A stretch of DNA of 6,844 nucleotides. Source: Pseudomonadota bacterium (GTDB taxonomy: Bacteria > Pseudomonadota > Alphaproteobacteria > Rhodospirillales > UBA2165). Where the stretch lies: assembly GCA_027592155.1 (NCBI GenBank), contig JAQCKY010000114.1, forward strand, positions 1 to 6,844, read 5' to 3'. A program made the translations under genes and the position numbers. This document shows, piece after piece, positions 1-6,356 of the stretch (positions are counted from its first letter, which is position 1; each line of letters opens with the position of its first letter). The notes beneath the pieces were generated by a model. The model saw nothing but the letters and a program-made list of their open reading frames with translations. It searched no databases and was not told where the DNA came from.

Positions 1-36
1 AAAGACGGGATCAAGCAAATCCAAAACGCCGCCTGA
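1..36 (+). CDS. Possible 3' end of an upstream gene (partial)
   Basis: Frame 1 is open from the window edge and ends in TGA at 34-36, giving an 11-residue tail (KDGIKQIQNAA). Eight of its eleven sense codons end in C or G, as in the clear genes here. The other two forward frames are also open over this short stretch (frame 2 to 64, frame 3 to 92), so the assignment is weak and no function can be given. If real, its stop lies about 230 nt before the adaptor start, so it need not belong to the same operon. Confidence 0.25.
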   Translation, partial: KDGIKQIQNAA

Positions 37-140
37 TCGCCCCGTCACCAACTTTTGGGCATAACTCTTTGAGGACGAGGCAACTGATCTAAGTCGAACG
101 GTTCCCGTAGTGAGTGGTAGAGCAACCGAGGTGGCTGAAA

Positions 141-202
141 CTGTTGTTCTCTATGTTGTCAGCCGTGTATATCGGCGCCTCTAACACGATGATGAACAAC
201 GG
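141..202. repeat. Inverted repeat with nested GC hairpin in the adaptor leader
   Basis: GTTGTTC at 143-149 is perfectly mirrored by GAACAAC at 194-200. The match extends outward by one G.T wobble and one C-G pair (141/202), with 44 nt between the arms. Inside lies a second small dyad, GCCG (162-165) with CGGC (173-176), around a 7-nt loop. The arrangement could be two half-sites of an operator or a structured 5' untranslated RNA ahead of the adaptor-permease operon. No T-tract follows, so it does not look like an intrinsic terminator. Chance cannot be excluded for arms this short. Confidence 0.35.
156..185 (+). promoter_or_regulatory. Weak sigma70-like promoter candidate for the adaptor-permease operon
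   Basis: TTGTCA (156-161) matches five of six bases of the -35 consensus. TCTAAC (180-185) matches four of six of the -10 consensus, with an 18-nt spacer. Transcription would start near 192 and leave a leader of roughly 75 nt before the GTG at 266. The candidate lies within the 141-202 inverted repeat, so a protein bound there could block it. It is the best match I found by eye in 37-265; another pairing (TTGTTC 144-149 with TATATC 168-173) is weaker. Confidence 0.2.
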
Positions 203-236
203 AAAATAGGGCCGTGACCGTTTGACGGATATCGCA

Positions 237-269
237 ATGCGCAAGGAAATGATGGGACTGATACGGTGA
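237..269 (+). CDS. Ten-codon leader mini-ORF overlapping the adaptor start
   Basis: ATG at 237 opens a ten-codon frame (MRKEMMGLIR) ending at TGA 267-269. That stop overlaps the adaptor start codon in the sequence GTGA (266-269). Such start/stop overlaps are typical of translational coupling, where ribosomes ending on one frame re-initiate on the next. The adaptor GTG has no convincing Shine-Dalgarno sequence at the usual distance; the AAGGA at 243-247 is 18 nt away and lies inside this mini-ORF. The mini-ORF itself has only a weak purine stretch (GACGGA, 224-229) upstream. It may be a real leader peptide or a coincidence. Confidence 0.25.
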   Translation: MRKEMMGLIR

Positions 270-1846
270 GAGTTGAGCAAAAAACAGCCCTGGCGCTGTT
301 TTATCGAAGGTTGAGTGTTGTTGGGTTGACGCCAATCGTTCTTGCAGTGTGCTTGGTCGCTGTAATGCCGGAAGCGCTCGCCCAAGGCACGGCACTTTCC
401 GGGCGTGCTCAGCAACTCGACACGAACAAGAATGGTGTCGTTGACCGCGATGAAGCGCGCGGGCCGATCGAGGCGAATTTTGACGATATCGATTGCAATC
501 GCAGCGGCGGTTTAGATGGTGCTGAGATACGCGGCTTTTTTACGGGCAGCGGTTGCCCAAAAGCGTCGGCCAAAGACACGCCCGCCGCCTCGAAACTCCC
601 ACCTCTCAACGACCGCGCCAAGGGGCTGGATGCCAATGGCAATGGCCTCGTCGACCGTGACGAAGCACGGGGGCCCCTTGCCGCCAGTTTCGATGACATC
701 GATTGCGATAAAAATGGCGGGCTTGACGGCGCCGAGATACCGGCGTTTTTTCAGGGTAAAGCCTGTGCGGAGTCGAGAGATGAATCCGTTAAAACGGACG
801 GGATAAAAACCAAATCCAAGTCTAAGTCCACGCCGAAAAGCGAGGGCAGTCCCGGCGGTGGTCGCCCCCCTCAGGCGGTTCAGCTGGCGGAAGTTCGGCT
901 GGAGACTACCGACGAAACCTATTCAGTCATTGGACGGATCACCGCACTGCAAACCGGTGCGCTTTCGACGAAGGTCAGTGGTTCGGTCGACGCTGTATCC
1001 GTCGATGTCGGCGACCGGGTCGAAAAGGGGCAGACAGTTGTCAGGCTCTCGAACAGCCGCCTGCGGGCGGAACGGCGACGGATTGCCGCCCAAGTCGCCC
1101 GGCAGCAATCTATGGTCGACAACGTTAACCGAGAGCTCAAGCGTATGAGGGAACTCTCTAAATCCGCTGCCTATTCACGAGCGAAGTTCGAGGATCAACA
1201 AGGCTTGCTGGCTGAGCGCGAGGCGCAGGTTGCGGAATTTAAGGCCGCCATGGATCGGGTCACGATCGATATTGAAGACGCCAGCATTAGGGCGCCTTAC
1301 GATGCCATCGTCGTGGCAAAACACGTTGAGGTCGGCAGTTACGTAAATGTGGGCTCTCCGGTGTTGACGCTTCTCAATGACCGCCGTCTCGAAGTCGAGG
1401 TTGAGGTTCCGACCTTCCGCATCGCCAATCTAAAATTAGGCACGCCGGTTACCGTCGTCGCGGATAACGGTAAACGCTACCCGGCCAAGGTGCGCTCGAT
1501 TATTCCCAACGACAACACCCGCACCCGTACCCGGCCAATGCGCCTCGAAGCCGATTTCGGCGACGACGCGGTGATCCTGGCCAACAACCAGAGTGTCACC
1601 GTTGAACTTCCGCTCACCACCGGCAACCAAATTCTCACGGTTCCCAAAGACGCCATCGTGCGCCGGGCCAACGGCGCTGTGGTGTTTGTGGTGGAGGGTG
1701 GCAATGCAAACATGCGGACCGTGCAGTTGGGCCGAGGTGTCGGTAACAAGTTCCAAGTACTGGATGGTCTCAAGGCGGGCGACAAGGTTGTGATCCGCGG
1801 CAACGAGCGTCTCGGCGCCGGCGGCCGTGTCCGGGTCCAGAATTAG
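266..1846 (+). CDS. RND efflux periplasmic adaptor (membrane fusion protein) with N-terminal EF-hand modules
   Basis: This 526-residue protein should link the inner-membrane RND pump encoded next to an outer-membrane channel. Residues 1-39 are a signal peptide: basic n-region, hydrophobic stretch from about 18 to 34, and an ALA|Q cleavage site. Residues 44-97 and 114-167 are two homologous modules, each with two EF-hand loops (52-63, 76-87, 122-133, 146-157). A Lys/Ser-rich linker (about 168-200) leads to the adaptor core. There, one lipoyl half (about 239-261, G-S-V-D-A-V...G-D-R-V-E-K-G-Q), an alpha-helical hairpin (about 262-335), the second lipoyl half (about 340-371, I-R-A-P-Y-D...), then beta-barrel and membrane-proximal domains up to the final N526 follow in the usual MFP order. 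Typical RND adaptors are near 350-420 residues; the excess is the EF-hand region. The signal peptide ends in Ala rather than a lipobox Cys, so this is probably not a lipoprotein. GTG 266 is the first start after the in-frame stop at 215; its Shine-Dalgarno sequence is poor. The gene is followed after 19 nt by the permease, so co-transcription is very likely. Substrate is unknown. Confidence 0.93.
   Translation: MRVEQKTALALFYRRLSVVGLTPIVLAVCLVAVMPEALAQGTALSGRAQQLDTNKNGVVDRDEARGPIEANFDDIDCNRSGGLDGAEIRGFFTGSGCPKASAKDTPAASKLPPLNDRAKGLDANGNGLVDRDEARGPLAASFDDIDCDKNGGLDGAEIPAFFQGKACAESRDESVKTDGIKTKSKSKSTPKSEGSPGGGRPPQAVQLAEVRLETTDETYSVIGRITALQTGALSTKVSGSVDAVSVDVGDRVEKGQTVVRLSNSRLRAERRRIAAQVARQQSMVDNVNRELKRMRELSKSAAYSRAKFEDQQGLLAEREAQVAEFKAAMDRVTIDIEDASIRAPYDAIVVAKHVEVGSYVNVGSPVLTLLNDRRLEVEVEVPTFRIANLKLGTPVTVVADNGKRYPAKVRSIIPNDNTRTRTRPMRLEADFGDDAVILANNQSVTVELPLTTGNQILTVPKDAIVRRANGAVVFVVEGGNANMRTVQLGRGVGNKFQVLDGLKAGDKVVIRGNERLGAGGRVRVQN
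395..766 (+). repeat. Tandem EF-hand-pair modules within the adaptor gene
   Basis: The two modules (395-556 and 605-766) are offset by exactly 210 nt (70 residues) and share 36 of 54 residues by hand count. In each, loop 1 reads D-x-N-x-N-G-x-V-D-R-D-E and loop 2 reads D-C-(N/D)-x-(S/N)-G-G-L-D-G-A-E. The acidic or amide ligands at loop positions 1, 3, 9 and 12 and the Gly at 6 are intact, so all four loops look able to bind metal. Loop starts within a module are only 24 residues apart, tighter than calmodulin-type pairs. Each module has two Cys 20 residues apart (C77/C97, C147/C167), which could form disulfides in the periplasm. Third codon positions differ widely between copies, so the duplication is not recent. 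Confidence 0.9.
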
Positions 1847-1865
1847 CCGGGCAGAGAGCCAGACC

Positions 1866-4800
1866 ATGAATCTCATTCGCCTTTCGATTTTGCGCCCGAC
1901 CGCAGTGGTCGCCATTGTCTTGATGGTCGTTCTGTTCGGCTGGGTGTCGTTGCAGAAAATTCCGATCCAAATGGCGCCGGATGTCCGCCAGCCGGTCATC
2001 ATCATCACCACGAGTTGGCGCGGGGCATCGCCGTCGGATGTCGAACGGGAGATCGTCTCCAAACAGGAAGAAGAACTCAAAGGCATCGAGGGGCTACGGC
2101 GGATCGTCGGCGAGGCCAAACATAACGAAGGCGTGCTCACATTGGAGTTCAGCCCCGGCCTGGATTTCAACCGTATCTTGCTGCTGACCGCCAACCGGCT
2201 AGACCGCGTCACCGGATATCCGGAGGAGGCGGATGAGCCGATCATCAGCACGTCGGGCACCGAAGACAATGCCATCGCTTGGTTCAGCCTGGACCGCCTG
2301 GATGGCAATAACCGGGATATGAGCACTTATGGCGATTTTCTGCGCGATGTGATCCGCGACCGTTTTGAGCGCATTCCCGGGATCGGCGGGGTCAATCTGT
2401 TCGGCGAAAATGAACGCGAATTGCAAGTGATTGTCGATCCGGAAAAACTCGCCCAATACCGGATGACAATCCCGGAGATCATCGCCAAACTCCGATCCGA
2501 AAATGCGGCCGTGACCGGCGGTGACGTCAATGAAGGCAAACGCCGCTATGTCGTCCGCACCGACGGCGAACTCACCACCGTGGATGAGGTTCGCAGCATT
2601 CTTCTTCGCAGCGACGCCAGCAGCGATAATGCCTCGGGCGTTGGCCGTGTTACCGTCGGGGATGTGGCTGATGTACAAGTTTCCTATAAAGAAGCCTTCG
2701 CCCGCGCCAGCCTCCGCGGCAGACCGTCGTTGGGACTCAACTTGACCCGGGAGCAGGGGGCGAACGTCTTACAGACGATGAAAGAGGTGCGCCGGGTTGC
2801 CGATGAATTGGCGGAGGGGCCGGTTAAACTCGCCGGCCTTCGGATGCAGCAGGTCTATGACGAAACCGACTACATCAATTCCTCCATCGATCTGGTGATC
2901 CAAAACATCTATATCGGCGGCGGTCTCGCGATCTTTATCCTCCTGTTGTTTTTGCGGTCGTGGCGGCCAACCATCGTCATCGGCGCGGCCATCCCCGTTT
3001 CGGTGATCGGCACCTTCGTCGCCATGGCCTTTCTTGGGCGCTCATTGAACGTGGTCAGTCTGGCCGGGATCGCCTTCGCGGTCGGTATGGTCGTCGATGC
3101 CGCGATTGTCGTGCTCGAGAATATTTTCCGTTTGCGCCAAAAAGGGCTCAGTGCGTCGGAAGCGGCTTATCAGGGAACCTCCCAGGTTTGGCCCGCCGTG
3201 CTTGTCTCGTCTCTGACCACCGTGATGGTCTTCATTCCGATCCTGTTCATGGAACTCGAAGCCGGACAATTGTTCCGCGACATCGGTGTTGCGATCTCGG
3301 TGTCGGTTGTTCTGTCTCTCCTGGTCTCCGTCACTCTTATACCGGCTCTGTCGAACCGGGTCTTCACCGACGCCTCGATCGGCGACGGCACCAGCCTGCG
3401 TATTCCCGGCATTGATAATTTCGCCACCGGGTTCACAAACTTCTGGGTAAATTTCGCAAGTTATGTGACCCCCCGAAAGGGCCAGGCGTTCGCGATCGTG
3501 CTGTTGGTCACGGCGGGCGCCGGGGTGTTTTCCTGGGCGGCGTTGCCCAAGCTGGACTATCTGCCGACCGGCAACCGCAACCTGGTGATTGGTTTCGTCC
3601 AGCCGCCGGAGGGCTATAATCTGGATACCGTCGAAAAGATAATGACCCGTGTCCAGGATAAAACCCGTGGGATTTGGAGCGAAACAACAGAGCGCGCCGG
3701 CACCGCCGCCGAAAAAGTTGCCGGTGATGTCGAGCGGAAAATCGACCGCTTCTTTTATGTCGCGCTACGGGGACGCGCTTTCATCGCCGGCACCCATGTC
3801 GATCCGTCCAAAGCCCACGAACTGATCCCGATACTGCAATCGCCGGCGCGGGAAGAGCCGGGAACGTTGGCATTCGTCTTCCAGCCGTCGCTCTGGGGCC
3901 GCTCCATCGGGTCCGGCCGGGCGATCAATGTCGACATCCTGGGGCCCGATCTCGAAGAGAATTACCGCATCGCACAGACGACTTTTTTCCGCCTGTTGGG
4001 AAAATTTTCACCGGCCGAGGGCAACCGTATCCGACCATTGCCGTCGCTATCGCTCGGCGAACCCGAAGTGAGAATTAAGCCTAACCGGCTCAAGCTGTCC
4101 GATAACGGCGTGACGGCGCGAGATCTCGGTCAAACCATCGATGCCTTCAATGATGGCGTCCGGGTGGCCGAAGTAACCTTCGAGGGCAAACGTGTCGATC
4201 TCACTCTCAAGGGCCCCAAGCTCGAGAAAGAAACCACCCAGGCGATTTATAATCTGCCCATCGTGACCCGGGACGGCCGGATCATGCCGATCGAGAGCCT
4301 CAGCGATATCGAGGTGACGACCGGCCCGACCCAGATCAGGCGGATCGACCGGTTTCGGACGGTGACGCTGCAGGTCAGCCCGCGCGAAGACATCCCGCTG
4401 GAGGCGGCCATCGATACCATCCGGAACGAGGTGATCAAGCCGATGATAGAGCGAGGCTTGCCCGATGGCGTGCGGATTATGATTTCGGGGAGTGCCGATA
4501 AGCTGGAAGAGACCTGGAACGAAATCGTATTCGATATCATGCTGGCGATCGTTATCGTCTATCTGGTCATGGCGATCTTGTTCGAGAGCTTCATCTATCC
4601 TTTCATCGTGATGCTATCGGTACCCGTCGCGGCGGCGGGCGGATTGATGGGCCTGTCCATCCTCAACATGTTCGTCAATCAATCCCTCGATATGCTGACG
4701 ATGATGGGATTCATCATCCTGGTCGGTATCGTGGTCAACAATGCGATTCTGCTGGTTCACCAAACCCTGCATCACATCCGCGTCGAAAATATGCCGGCGG

Positions 4801-5039
4801 CGGACGCCATCCAGGAAGCGACTAAAAACCGGATCCGTCCGATCTTCATGTCGACCCTGACATCGATTTTTGGGATGTTGCCGCTCGTCCTGTTCCCGGG
4901 CGCGGGCTCCGAGCTCTACCGGGGGTTGGGCTCCGTCGTGCTCGGTGGGTTATCGCTATCGGCCATTTTGACCTTGGCGCTGGTACCGCCGATCATGTCG
5001 TTCTCCGTTGGAATATTGGAGAAGCAGAAGACTGAATAA
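1866..5039 (+). CDS. RND-family efflux permease, inner-membrane pump subunit
   Basis: This 1057-residue protein has the full RND length and layout: a transmembrane helix at about 12-29, a first large periplasmic porter/docking loop, a helix block at about 343-500, a helix near 541-560, a second periplasmic loop, and a C-terminal block at about 887-1048. It should export substrates by proton antiport as a trimer docked to the preceding adaptor. TM4 carries V-D-A-A-I-V-V-L-E-N (410-419): D411 matches AcrB D407, but the D408 position is A412. TM10 carries V-V-N-N-A-I-L-L-V (956-964), with N958 at the AcrB K940 position. N-R-I-R-P follows, with R989 at the R971 position. Such variants occur across HAE1-like pumps, so activity is expected. 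The start chosen is ATG 1866, preceded by AGAGAG at 1853-1858 with a 7-nt spacer. An earlier in-frame GTG at 1827 would add 13 residues and overlap the adaptor gene, and is less likely because the hydrophobic N-terminus fits M-N-L-I-R. The substrate class (drug, solvent, lipid) cannot be read from the sequence. Confidence 0.95.
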   Translation: MNLIRLSILRPTAVVAIVLMVVLFGWVSLQKIPIQMAPDVRQPVIIITTSWRGASPSDVEREIVSKQEEELKGIEGLRRIVGEAKHNEGVLTLEFSPGLDFNRILLLTANRLDRVTGYPEEADEPIISTSGTEDNAIAWFSLDRLDGNNRDMSTYGDFLRDVIRDRFERIPGIGGVNLFGENERELQVIVDPEKLAQYRMTIPEIIAKLRSENAAVTGGDVNEGKRRYVVRTDGELTTVDEVRSILLRSDASSDNASGVGRVTVGDVADVQVSYKEAFARASLRGRPSLGLNLTREQGANVLQTMKEVRRVADELAEGPVKLAGLRMQQVYDETDYINSSIDLVIQNIYIGGGLAIFILLLFLRSWRPTIVIGAAIPVSVIGTFVAMAFLGRSLNVVSLAGIAFAVGMVVDAAIVVLENIFRLRQKGLSASEAAYQGTSQVWPAVLVSSLTTVMVFIPILFMELEAGQLFRDIGVAISVSVVLSLLVSVTLIPALSNRVFTDASIGDGTSLRIPGIDNFATGFTNFWVNFASYVTPRKGQAFAIVLLVTAGAGVFSWAALPKLDYLPTGNRNLVIGFVQPPEGYNLDTVEKIMTRVQDKTRGIWSETTERAGTAAEKVAGDVERKIDRFFYVALRGRAFIAGTHVDPSKAHELIPILQSPAREEPGTLAFVFQPSLWGRSIGSGRAINVDILGPDLEENYRIAQTTFFRLLGKFSPAEGNRIRPLPSLSLGEPEVRIKPNRLKLSDNGVTARDLGQTIDAFNDGVRVAEVTFEGKRVDLTLKGPKLEKETTQAIYNLPIVTRDGRIMPIESLSDIEVTTGPTQIRRIDRFRTVTLQVSPREDIPLEAAIDTIRNEVIKPMIERGLPDGVRIMISGSADKLEETWNEIVFDIMLAIVIVYLVMAILFESFIYPFIVMLSVPVAAAGGLMGLSILNMFVNQSLDMLTMMGFIILVGIVVNNAILLVHQTLHHIRVENMPAADAIQEATKNRIRPIFMSTLTSIFGMLPLVLFPGAGSELYRGLGSVVLGGLSLSAILTLALVPPIMSFSVGILEKQKTE

Positions 5040-5050
5040 GCCTTATAAAT

Positions 5051-5076
5051 CCGGGAATAACCTCGTTTTTTCCCGG
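5051..5076 (+). terminator. Hairpin just after the permease gene; doubtful terminator
   Basis: CCGGGAA (5051-5057) pairs with TTCCCGG (5070-5076), a seven-pair stem enclosing a 12-nt loop, starting 11 nt after the permease stop. The T-rich run lies in the loop and 3' arm rather than after the stem, so it is not a canonical intrinsic terminator. It may cap the 3' end of the mRNA or be a protein site. GGAATAACC (5054-5062), one of the repeated motifs of this intergenic region, overlaps the 5' arm and loop. Confidence 0.3.
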
Positions 5077-5154
5077 GGAATCTACTGAATAACCGAAGGT
5101 ATAGCCCACCTATCCTTTGTCTCGGTCGGATAACCGTTGTCTCAGTATCCTTGG
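5054..5154. promoter_or_regulatory. Cluster of short repeated motifs upstream of the 306-residue membrane protein
   Basis: GAATAACC occurs at 5055-5062 and 5087-5094, and the variant GGATAACC at 5128-5135. TTGTCTC(G/A)GT occurs at 5117-5126 and again at 5137-5146, a 20-nt period close to two helical turns. TATCC (5111-5115), GGATA (5128-5132) and TATCC (5146-5150) alternate in orientation at near-equal spacing. CGGT-N6-ACCG (5123-5136) is a small palindrome. Such density and phasing resemble an operator region for the gene starting at 5208. I see no good -35/-10 pair here, so the promoter itself is not located, and no known regulator consensus (for example a Pho box) is recognised. Confidence 0.4.
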
Positions 5155-5207
5155 GACCGGGGATTTGTTTTCATGCTGTTGTCAGCTTAAGGATGCAAGA
5201 GAACGCC

Positions 5208-6128
5208 ATGGAACAGCCGTTATCCCAGAATCCGATTAGCGAATGGCCCAAGACTGAATTCGGGACGGTTGATTGGGAAGTCGTTTTCGAAGACCCCAAC
5301 GGTGGCCTCATTCCGACCGTACAGGCTACGTTTTCTCCCCTCGATCTCAAGCAAACGACGACCCACATCGTCCAGCAGCTCTTCCCCCGGGGCGCAGATC
5401 GAGGGGAAAATTCGAGATTCCTCGCAGAACTGGATCTGCTCATCCCTGACGATATCGCCCTCGGCAATCTCCCGATCCTGCAGGAGGCGGTGATCGGCAT
5501 CCTGCGCGGCGTTAAGGACAAAAGGATTGAGCGGGCCCAGGCCTATGAACGGGCACAGAGTGGGGCCCCGGCCGATAATGAGGCAGATACTCCGACGGTT
5601 GATGATAGCCGCATTAACGATCTGCGCGCTGCGGACCGCAGGACGGTTGACCGCAGAGAATTGGTGCAGCAAGAGGCCGAGGTGAATTCGTTTACAGGCC
5701 GCCTTCGAACAAAGAAATTCTACATTCCGCTGGCAGGGGGCGCCTTTGCGGCCTCGCTTGCGCTGTTTGTGTTTCTCGGGGCCGATGCCGATTACGGTAC
5801 CAAACCGGTTGCGGCGATGCCGGCACCGTCCTTGGCCCTGTTTGTCAGTCAGATGCAGAAGGCGGCAAACGACCGGACAACTGCCGCTCATGCTTATGGG
5901 GGCATTCTCCACGTCAGTCAGGCCACAGGATCCACAACCGTCACCGCCAGCGAGGTTCCCAACGCTATCTGTACCAGTGGTTCTCGCGAACTCGTCCGCC
6001 TGGGCGTCGTTCTGATCAACGGCCAATATTCGAAGAAAATGGAAATGGACGTGATCGAGCGCCTCTGCGCCTTATCCGGCGATAAAGCGCGACTTACATG
6101 GCGCCCTAGGGCCGTCGTTTCACAATAA
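5208..6128 (+). CDS. Single-span inner-membrane protein of unknown function
   Basis: I do not recognise a family for this 306-residue protein. Residues 1-110 look like a compact soluble domain, with a Trp/acidic segment (W-E-V-V-F-E-D-P, 23-30) and predicted helices such as 70-78 and 88-99. Residues 100-160 are strongly charged, with an Arg-rich helical stretch (R140-R150) that may form a coiled coil. Basic residues (R-L-R-T-K-K, 165-170) precede one transmembrane helix at about 172-191, so the N-terminus should be cytoplasmic and residues 192-306 periplasmic. The periplasmic part contains C255 and C287, a possible disulfide. The start chosen is ATG 5208, with AAGAGA at 5197-5202. In-frame alternatives at 5151 and 5193 lack a properly placed ribosome site; AAGG abuts the ATG at 5193. 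The layout resembles anchored signalling or assembly proteins in general, but nothing specific supports a function. It is separated from the permease by 168 nt and from the binding-protein gene by 228 nt. Confidence 0.8.
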   Translation: MEQPLSQNPISEWPKTEFGTVDWEVVFEDPNGGLIPTVQATFSPLDLKQTTTHIVQQLFPRGADRGENSRFLAELDLLIPDDIALGNLPILQEAVIGILRGVKDKRIERAQAYERAQSGAPADNEADTPTVDDSRINDLRAADRRTVDRRELVQQEAEVNSFTGRLRTKKFYIPLAGGAFAASLALFVFLGADADYGTKPVAAMPAPSLALFVSQMQKAANDRTTAAHAYGGILHVSQATGSTTVTASEVPNAICTSGSRELVRLGVVLINGQYSKKMEMDVIERLCALSGDKARLTWRPRAVVSQ

Positions 6129-6129
6129 G

Positions 6130-6161
6130 CCGGTAATTAACCCGGAGACAGTTCTTACCGG
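6130..6161 (+). other. Dyad immediately after the 306-residue protein gene
   Basis: CCGGTAA (6130-6136) is perfectly mirrored by TTACCGG (6155-6161), two bases after the stop codon, with an 18-nt loop. GAGAC (6145-6149) can alternatively pair with GTCTC (6161-6165), and the two hairpins exclude each other because they share G6161 and overlap in space. No T-tract follows, so intrinsic termination is doubtful. It may be an mRNA 3'-end structure or part of the regulatory region of the next gene. Confidence 0.3.
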
Positions 6162-6221
6162 TCTCTAGGATAATCCCTAAATACTCTGCGTTTATCCCCC
6201 GGTAGTTTTTGGTTATCCGAC
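6161..6221. promoter_or_regulatory. Motif cluster upstream of the substrate-binding protein, shared with the previous intergenic region
   Basis: GTCTC-N2-GGATAA (6161-6173) echoes GTCTC-N4-GGATAA at 5119-5133. TTATCC recurs at 6192-6197 and 6213-6218. GGTTATCCGAC (6211-6221) is the exact reverse complement of GTCGGATAACC at 5125-5135, an 11-nt match on the other side of the 306-residue gene. The rest of the 6129-6356 gap holds a short direct repeat, CGGTAGTT, at 6200-6207 and 6248-6255, and no coding frame I would defend. A shared regulator for both genes would explain this, but I recognise no known consensus and no clear promoter. Confidence 0.35.
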
Positions 6222-6356
6222 ACCAAACATCATAATAAGCATCCTGTCGGTAGTTGTGCGGGGGGTAGGCGTGGTTTCGCCGGTTCGATAGTTAATTTCA
6301 AACGCCGCTGGAAAGGTTTCGCTGAGTTATGCGACTTGTAAACAGGCAGGGACACA

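Noticed and set aside
39..60. Terminator hairpin after the possible upstream gene
   Set aside because: Only GCCC (39-42) with GGGC (57-60) pairs, and no T-tract follows.
302..325. Twin-arginine (Tat) export motif at R14-R15 of the adaptor
   Set aside because: The residues after the RR pair (L-S-V-V) do not fit the S-R-R-x-F-L-K pattern, and RND adaptors are normally exported by Sec. The signal peptide is explained without Tat.
89..415. Minus-strand frames over the adaptor leader and signal peptide
   Set aside because: They overlap the signal-peptide coding region, have no sensible start signal and no recognisable features.
1827..1865. GTG 1827 as the permease start
   Set aside because: It would overlap the adaptor end and add 13 polar residues before the N-terminal helix. 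ATG 1866 has a purine-rich site at a normal distance.
1436..2326. 296-codon open frame on the minus strand
   Set aside because: It lies antisense across the adaptor-permease junction, both strongly supported by domain content. Its translation is Ser/Arg-rich with no recognisable domain, a typical shadow of GC-rich coding DNA.
5220..6026. 268-codon open frame on the minus strand
   Set aside because: It is antisense to the 306-residue protein. The forward frame has a coherent basic-flanked membrane helix and a better start; the reverse translation shows no domain or hydrophobic layout.
6244..6261. Pho box upstream of the PstS-like gene
   Set aside because: CTGTCGG at 6244-6250 resembles one half-site, but the second half four bases later does not match CTGTCAC-type sequence.
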